64,000 bases of DNA. Origin: Eutreptiella sp. 'Long Island Sound 2002'. Its lineage: Eukaryota; Euglenozoa; Euglenophyceae; Eutreptiales; Eutreptiaceae. The notes beneath the pieces were generated by a model that saw nothing but the letters and a program-made list of their open reading frames with translations, ran no database searches and had not been told where the DNA came from. Location of the stretch: NCBI GenBank assembly GCA_964036045.1, contig OZ038389.1:67963453-68027452 (forward strand). Direction: 5' to 3'. Shown piece after piece: positions 61,201 through 64,000 of this stretch. Positions within the stretch are counted from its first letter, which is position 1; each line of letters starts with the position of its first letter. The translations under genes and the position numbers were made by a program.

Positions 61201-63531
61201 TCAAGGGGTCACTACGGAGTTCACTGGCGCAGCGGCGGTCGTCGGCAGAGGAGGGAGCGAAGGCACAGGTGTGGGTGCCCCCCCCCCCCCCCCGCCCCCT
61301 CCCCCCCCCCATCACAGCGAACTTGAACACGGTGCCTCCTGGTCGGCGTCAACTGCTCCGACAGCCCAGCCACTTGACCTCGTTATCCCACAGCTCCCTA
61401 CACCATGTGTTCTCTTGACCGGGGGCCCAATGGGCAGGCCTGCATTAGAATTGGCCAATGAGTCCCGCCCCCTCCTTCACCAAAATTTGTAGAGTGGGGA
61501 AATGTGAAATTTACTGAAGGACGAATTCCTTTGGGCCATTCCTGGTACACAGCCTTTTGGACCCCAGACCCCCCCCCCCCCCAAACACAACACCCCCTTC
61601 CAGCACAGGCCTGCCAATGGGTATAGCACAGCAATCCCCCAATGTTTTTTCACACAACAGAGTGCCACAAGCCCACGGTCATACCGTCAAGGGGTCGAGG
61701 TCACATGATTGCAAGCGCCACTTGGGCTGGACGTGGCGTATCTCGTGTGTGTACAGTCACGCCGTTGTGAACACATTCGAGCGGTCTACGGCCGAGCCTC
61801 CAGTTTTCGAGAGGGGGTTGGCACCTCTCTTAACAACACATGTTACCCTACCCTCTGTTGTCGGGAAGGACTGCCACTTCATGTTAGCAGGGCTTTAGGA
61901 TAACGAACATTCCGTTACAAGGCTTGGCGACCCCCATGAGTCACTGTGATCAATGGAAGATACCAGCCCTGCAGTGGCAGGCCTGCAATGCACTACTGAA
62001 CACCTCTGTCTTTGGTGAGCGCCGGTTGTTCGCTTTGCGTTCTCTGCAACAAGTGGTACCCTGCGAGTGTGTGGGTGTGGGTTTGTGGGTGCGGTTGCCC
62101 ATACACACTGCGTTCGCCCAGCAGCTGCCACACAAAACCCGTATGAAGCCAGCAGCAGGGCCATGCCCTCTATGCCTGTCATGGGTCACGCCATACCTGG
62201 CTCGGGTATCAGAGCCACTTGACCAGCTGGAGTCCCTCTCAAGCTGCAATGGCACCCCGCGCCTCGTTTCTTCGTATCTAAGCAACATGTTTCCGTCCTT
62301 TTTTTCCACCGTGGAGTTTGGTGGCCAACACTTGTGTGTTCATGTGATTCAAGTTCCATACCATTCCAATGATGTTGTGGCACCATACCCATGCTGGTCA
62401 TGTGGAGGTACCATACTCATTCCGTGCAGATGGTTCGTAAGCAACAACTCTTACCCGTTCTGGGCGCTCGGGGGACTCAATAGGGTGCTCAATTGGGGTG
62501 CTATCGGCGACGTCACGCCCTGGAAGGGGCTAATGACGATTTACTCGTGCCTGGAGATCGTGTGTGTATTCTACCCCTTGTCCTCGAAGCTATGGGAGTC
62601 CTGTGGCTGGCTAACACCCCCCCCCCCCGTGTTATATTCCCCACCTGAGTGGTGGTGAGCACCCTCCAAACTTCAATTTCAGGGGGGTGGCTGAATAATG
62701 GCAATGCCCGTGCGCATTGCACGGACACCAAGGGGCAGAAGCAGCACCTGTGACCAGAGGGGCAGATGCAAATGGTTCACACTCACCCATCAAAATTGCT
62801 GTTACCCACCGTTTGTCAACGAGCGATGTACACTACTCCTCAAAACGCACACCACTGCCCACATCCGGAAGTACCAACTAGCACACTTACTAAGCCTTCG
62901 TGGAAAAACCCCCTTTCATGGAGAGAACTGAACTGCGGACCCTTTCCCATAGCGTTCTCTGTCGGTCATGCAGGTGACCGTGCCTAAAAAGCGGGTCCGG
63001 GGGCTGTCATTGGCGGTGGAAGATCTGGGTCACGGGGGCCCTGGGCCCATAAGCCTGGAGTCGGACAAGGGGTCCCTCGACAACACGGCGCGGTCGTGGC
63101 GATCGGAATCGGCGTACAAACGGCTGCGCCGGCACAGCACCGGGTCTCTGGTGGACGTGTTGGCCCGCTTCGTCTCGGGGTTTCATAGATCGCTTGACAC
63201 TGGCGATGGCCAGACTCAGGTGTGCGCTGTGTGCCAGGCAGGACATCCACGTGTACGCACTGCTTCGGCTCTTCAAGAGGGAGTTGCCTGCATCGTTTGT
63301 CAACAGACGGTTGGCAGCCGGACTATTGGTTGGTGAGAGTGGGACAGTGTGCCGCTGCTTCCCGTGGTCCCTCCGGGCGCACGGGAAGGGAGGGGGTTAA
63401 CGGGAGCCCACTAACCCCCCCTACCCCCAGTACCAATCCTCCAGCGCTCATACCAGAAGTGGAGCGTACCAAACAAGAGCAATTTCCTTACCCTATTCAG
63501 GGAGGAGCAGGGAGGCCAACATCTGGACTAT
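55205..63531 (+). CDS. Inositol trisphosphate/ryanodine receptor-like channel, N-terminal part
   Basis: Proposed exons are 55205-55383, 56019-56370, 59538-59838, 60305-60378, 60825-61268, 62974-63219, 63242-63332 and 63431-63531, totalling 596 codons. The first three are firm. They read GYLCSGG...MPRNFER|CVWSVRPVDVW, YVKYGDSVVLQHVKTGCRLSV...RCFRILPKYKIR and HEVNCGPQQFAWRL...IRAGNPVMLYHQEMDGLFTA, the order seen in the ligand-binding/MIR region of these channels (PPxxFRDCLF, YGxxxxLxHxxSxxYL, EVN...W-x-I, GxxVxLxHxExxxFLT). The fourth (LLWRVQVVVHH, cf. ALWEVEVV) is tentative. The fifth is a Ser-rich linker. The last three (DVLARFVSGF, HVYALLRLFKRELP) may start a RIH domain, although a RhoGAP-like reading is possible. 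Phases match at every junction. Family members release Ca2+ from internal stores. The pore would lie beyond the window. The start may be an upstream exon. Confidence 0.75.
55480..55880. repeat. CTG/GCTGTTGCTGTT-type trinucleotide tract
   Basis: Imperfect CTG/TTG repeats turn into CAG/CAACAG near 55840. All lie inside the first intron of the receptor gene, between 55384 and 56018, so Leu/Ala-rich frames here are not protein. Confidence 0.9.
56393..56459. repeat. Pentanucleotide repeat (GTACG)n / (GTATG)n
   Basis: Four TACGG units, an interruption, then five TATGG units just after the donor site at 56371. Confidence 0.9.
57060..57420. repeat. ACGCGACTTACGCC + A/T-tract repeat field
   Basis: At least nine copies of a GCGTAAGTCGCGTAA-like word (mostly inverted here as ACGCGACTTACGCC) alternate with homopolymer runs of 7-10 T or A. 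It lies inside an intron of the receptor gene. Related sequence: 59365-59460 and, more distantly, 21955-22300. Confidence 0.8.
57433..57605 (+). repeat. GTTGGGGA...GTGGGCCACT tandem units
   Basis: About 2.5 units containing AGCCAATCTGCCCA, TGTGGGCCACTSCTGATT and GTCCCCC, related to the GGGGACCCC hairpin repeats inside E1 (13575-13705). Confidence 0.65.
57850..58068 (+). pseudogene. C48 (Ulp1-like) cysteine peptidase fragment
   Basis: The frame reads GFQKDGWSCGYESSHLCDEV, matching the Q-x-D-G-x-x-C-G motif around the catalytic Cys and preceding Gln of Ulp1-type peptidases. About 45 more residues and a TGA follow. The His/Asp part is missing or frameshifted (57600-57850). Such domains are carried by several DNA transposon families. 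It lies in an intron of the receptor gene. Confidence 0.5.
58510..58890 (+). mobile_element. TIR element E4 (MITE), TSD AGA
   Basis: A 381-bp element, close homologue of E3 throughout, with the same termini (GAGAGTACGTTAGCGC left, ACGTACCCTC right). It is flanked by AGA at 58507-58509 and 58891-58893. It contains the same transposase relic ([20 protein letters not shown]) and two hairpin units. It lies in an intron of the receptor gene. Confidence 0.88.
59365..59460. repeat. ACGCCACTTATGCC + A/T-tract repeats
   Basis: Three units related to 57060-57420, ending about 80 bases before the exon at 59538. Confidence 0.7.
60590..60665. repeat. CACAGCAG/CACTACAG low-complexity tract
   Basis: Purine-poor ACAGCAGC and CACTACAAGAG words repeat in the intron before the exon at 60825. 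Confidence 0.75.
61269..62973. other. Intron of the receptor gene with poly(C) runs
   Basis: Starts with GTGTGGG followed by two poly(C) runs (61279-61311). A 244-codon open frame at 61924-62658 has no recognisable domain and its first true ATG is internal; I treat it as chance or dead repeat. Confidence 0.4.
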
Positions 63532-64000
63532 GTGAATTGATCGCAGCACGTGATATGAACTCTGACGTGATTGGAATTGGAATGGCAATGATTGCCGTGT
63601 GAGGGCAGGCGCGACTGGAGCTCAGTGGGCGGGGGAAGCACCTCACGGCCATGCTGGTAATGCATGGCATCTTTTAGCTCATCGAGGATGTTGAGCGGCT
63701 TGGTCACCTTTCCTGACGCGGTGCTGTTTGCATGCGGACAAAGGGCCGAAAAACAGATGCACGGTCAGTTCTCGCTCTGACAGTGCATTTTCGACAGTGC
63801 CCTTTCCTCACACCACTTGGCACTGTTGCTCCTTCCCACTCGTCTTCGAAGTTATGTGCATTTGAGTGGGTGCAATGCAATAGCTCTTGGTAGGCGGCTG
63901 TGCCAAACGGGGTGACTCTACCAAAGTTTCCACCCTAGCTCACCTTAATTAGCCTTCAAGCCCCTTCCCCAATGCACCTTGGGCCGGGACCCACAATCTT
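63532..64000. other. Presumed intron of the receptor gene to the window edge
   Basis: Begins with a GTGAAT donor after the exon ending at 63531. No further exon is evident before the right edge. Confidence 0.35.

Noticed and set aside
61924-62658. 244-codon open frame inside the channel-gene intron
   Set aside because: It starts at a non-ATG codon, has no recognisable domain and lies between two exons whose phases fit together.

Overview
This is nuclear DNA of a eukaryote, most likely a marine microalga. Genes are split by GT-AG introns of roughly 0.6 to 4.3 kb, intergenic DNA is crowded with microsatellites, poly(C)/poly(G) runs and decayed transposons, and there are no operons or Shine-Dalgarno sites. 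One gene (41759-47043) encodes a fatty acid photodecarboxylase, a chloroplast enzyme known only from algae, so a photosynthetic host is well supported. I cannot name the species. A large-genome prasinophyte-type green alga would fit; a dinoflagellate or haptophyte is not excluded.

Host-type genes, left to right. (1) The 3' end of a HEAT-repeat phosphatase scaffold (PP2A-A / PP4R1-like), exons 382-489, 2243-2344, 6640-6735 and 7938-8016. (2) An intronless, GC-rich major facilitator transporter, 24538-25998. (3) A PIF1-family helicase with two C-terminal GRF zinc fingers, exons 31799-33582 and 35697-36423, whose intron is best read as GC-AG. (4) On the minus strand, a short FkbM-type methyltransferase with an in-frame stop, 38233-37634. 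(5) The fatty acid photodecarboxylase, exons 41759-42031, 43659-44063, 45369-45832 and 46416-47043. (6) From 55205 to beyond the right edge, a gene whose first exons encode the ligand-binding/MIR region of an inositol trisphosphate/ryanodine receptor-like calcium channel. The exon phases agree across every junction I propose.

Between and inside these genes lies mobile DNA. It includes a non-LTR retrotransposon reverse transcriptase (17580-20122, frameshifted, with a tRNA-derived SINE abutting its 5' edge), two RNase H remnants (3845-4262 and 16190-16748), and a family of Harbinger-like terminal-inverted-repeat elements with 3-bp target duplications (13370-14353, 28133-28880, 34200-34576, 58510-58890). 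One of these sits inside a dispersed repeat whose uninterrupted homologue lies 6.7 kb away, giving a natural filled-site/empty-site pair. There is also a 1.4-kb foldback (52099-53495), tRNA-like SINEs, a C48 peptidase fragment, minisatellites and long CCCACA arrays.

The genes share no visible pathway. The window looks like a random piece of a large, repeat-rich algal genome. The most notable content is the photodecarboxylase, the receptor-channel gene and the fully delimited transposon family.
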